Assembly (NCBI GenBank): GCA_963699105.1
Contig: CAVOTI010000001.1
Location: forward strand, 248,001 to 312,000
Direction of reading: 5' to 3'
Origin: Bog-756 sp963699105
Lineage (GTDB): Bacteria; Actinomycetota; Acidimicrobiia; Acidimicrobiales; RAAP-2
DNA length: 64,000 nt
The position numbers and the translations under genes were made by a program. Positions 63,940 through 64,000 of the stretch are shown here, piece by piece (the first letter of the stretch is position 1; each line of letters opens with the position of its first letter). The notes under the pieces are model-generated. The model made no database searches, was not told where the DNA came from, and saw only the letters and a program-made list of their open reading frames with translations.

Positions 63940-64000
63940 CCGCCGGCTCCTCGGCCGATCCCGGACCGGCTGACCGGCGGATCACCGAGGCCAGGGTGTC
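63932..64000 (-). CDS. Possible C-terminus of a convergent gene, cut by window edge
   Basis: On the minus strand 22 codons from the window edge end in TGA at 63934-63932, overlapping the last bases of menF. The peptide DTLASVIRRSAGPGSAEEPAVS is a plausible C-terminal tail. Too short to identify. Confidence 0.3.
   Translation of the reverse strand, partial: DTLASVIRRSAGPGSAEEPAVS

Noticed and set aside
1..64000. A hidden defence system, prophage or biosynthetic cluster
   Set aside because: All substantial frames are accounted for by housekeeping, envelope, transport or small regulatory genes. No nuclease, methylase-restriction, terminase, NRPS/PKS or toxin-antitoxin pair was found.

Overview
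The window is high-GC DNA from an actinomycete. It encodes mycothiol synthase (MshD), an AftD-type arabinofuranosyltransferase, F420/FMN-type PPOX oxidoreductases, an ANTAR response regulator, an actinobacterial-type DNA polymerase I with Tyr in motif B, and menaquinone genes. A free-standing TrpF alongside HisA, and many apparently leaderless genes, would suit a deep-branching lineage such as Acidimicrobiia. That class-level placement is inference. I see no prophage, CRISPR array, insertion sequence or integrase.

Layout. 1-12.2 kb is a cell-envelope glycan block: SAM methyltransferase, AftD-like GT-C enzyme, GT4 glycosyltransferase, MOP-type flippase, UDP-galactopyranose-mutase-like flavoprotein and a GT39 glycosyltransferase. 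12.4-18.3 kb is an oligopeptide ABC importer operon (lipoprotein, two permeases, two ATPases). 18.3-25.2 kb holds rpsA, polA, an ANTAR regulator, a small coiled-coil protein and menC. A tRNA-Leu(CAA) and an unusual AT-rich dyad follow. 25.8-29.4 kb is a fatty-acid cluster fabD-fabG-acpP-fabF, in which FabD carries a biotinyl-like tail. An ABC1/UbiB kinase follows, then trpC-trpF-trpB-trpA. 35-43 kb is a set of mostly single genes (pentapeptide-repeat protein, signal peptidase, esterase, Coq4-like protein, isochorismatase-like hydrolase, PPOX proteins, an ArsR/AHSA1 pair). 42.5-48 kb holds a two-component system, an SDR, an uncharacterised protein and a phosphotransferase. 49-56.8 kb is a leftward his operon, hisD-C-B-H-A-F, GroES-like, hisI, trpE, ygfZ. 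The right end has nth/mshD (divergent), a VIT1-family protein, a MaoC hydratase, and a MerR-menG-menF operon. With menC this gives three menaquinone steps.

Two features affect reading of the whole window. First, many genes start 6-9 nt after a TANNNT hexamer and have no Shine-Dalgarno sequence, so leaderless transcription looks common and decides several start codons here. Second, genes at about 10.7-16.9 kb and 44.0-53.9 kb contain numerous single-base indels, nearly all +1, while about 17.2-43.9 kb and 54-64 kb show none. The protein sequence stays conserved across each break. These breaks are more likely consensus or assembly errors than gene decay, so I annotate reconstructed spans and mark the breaks.
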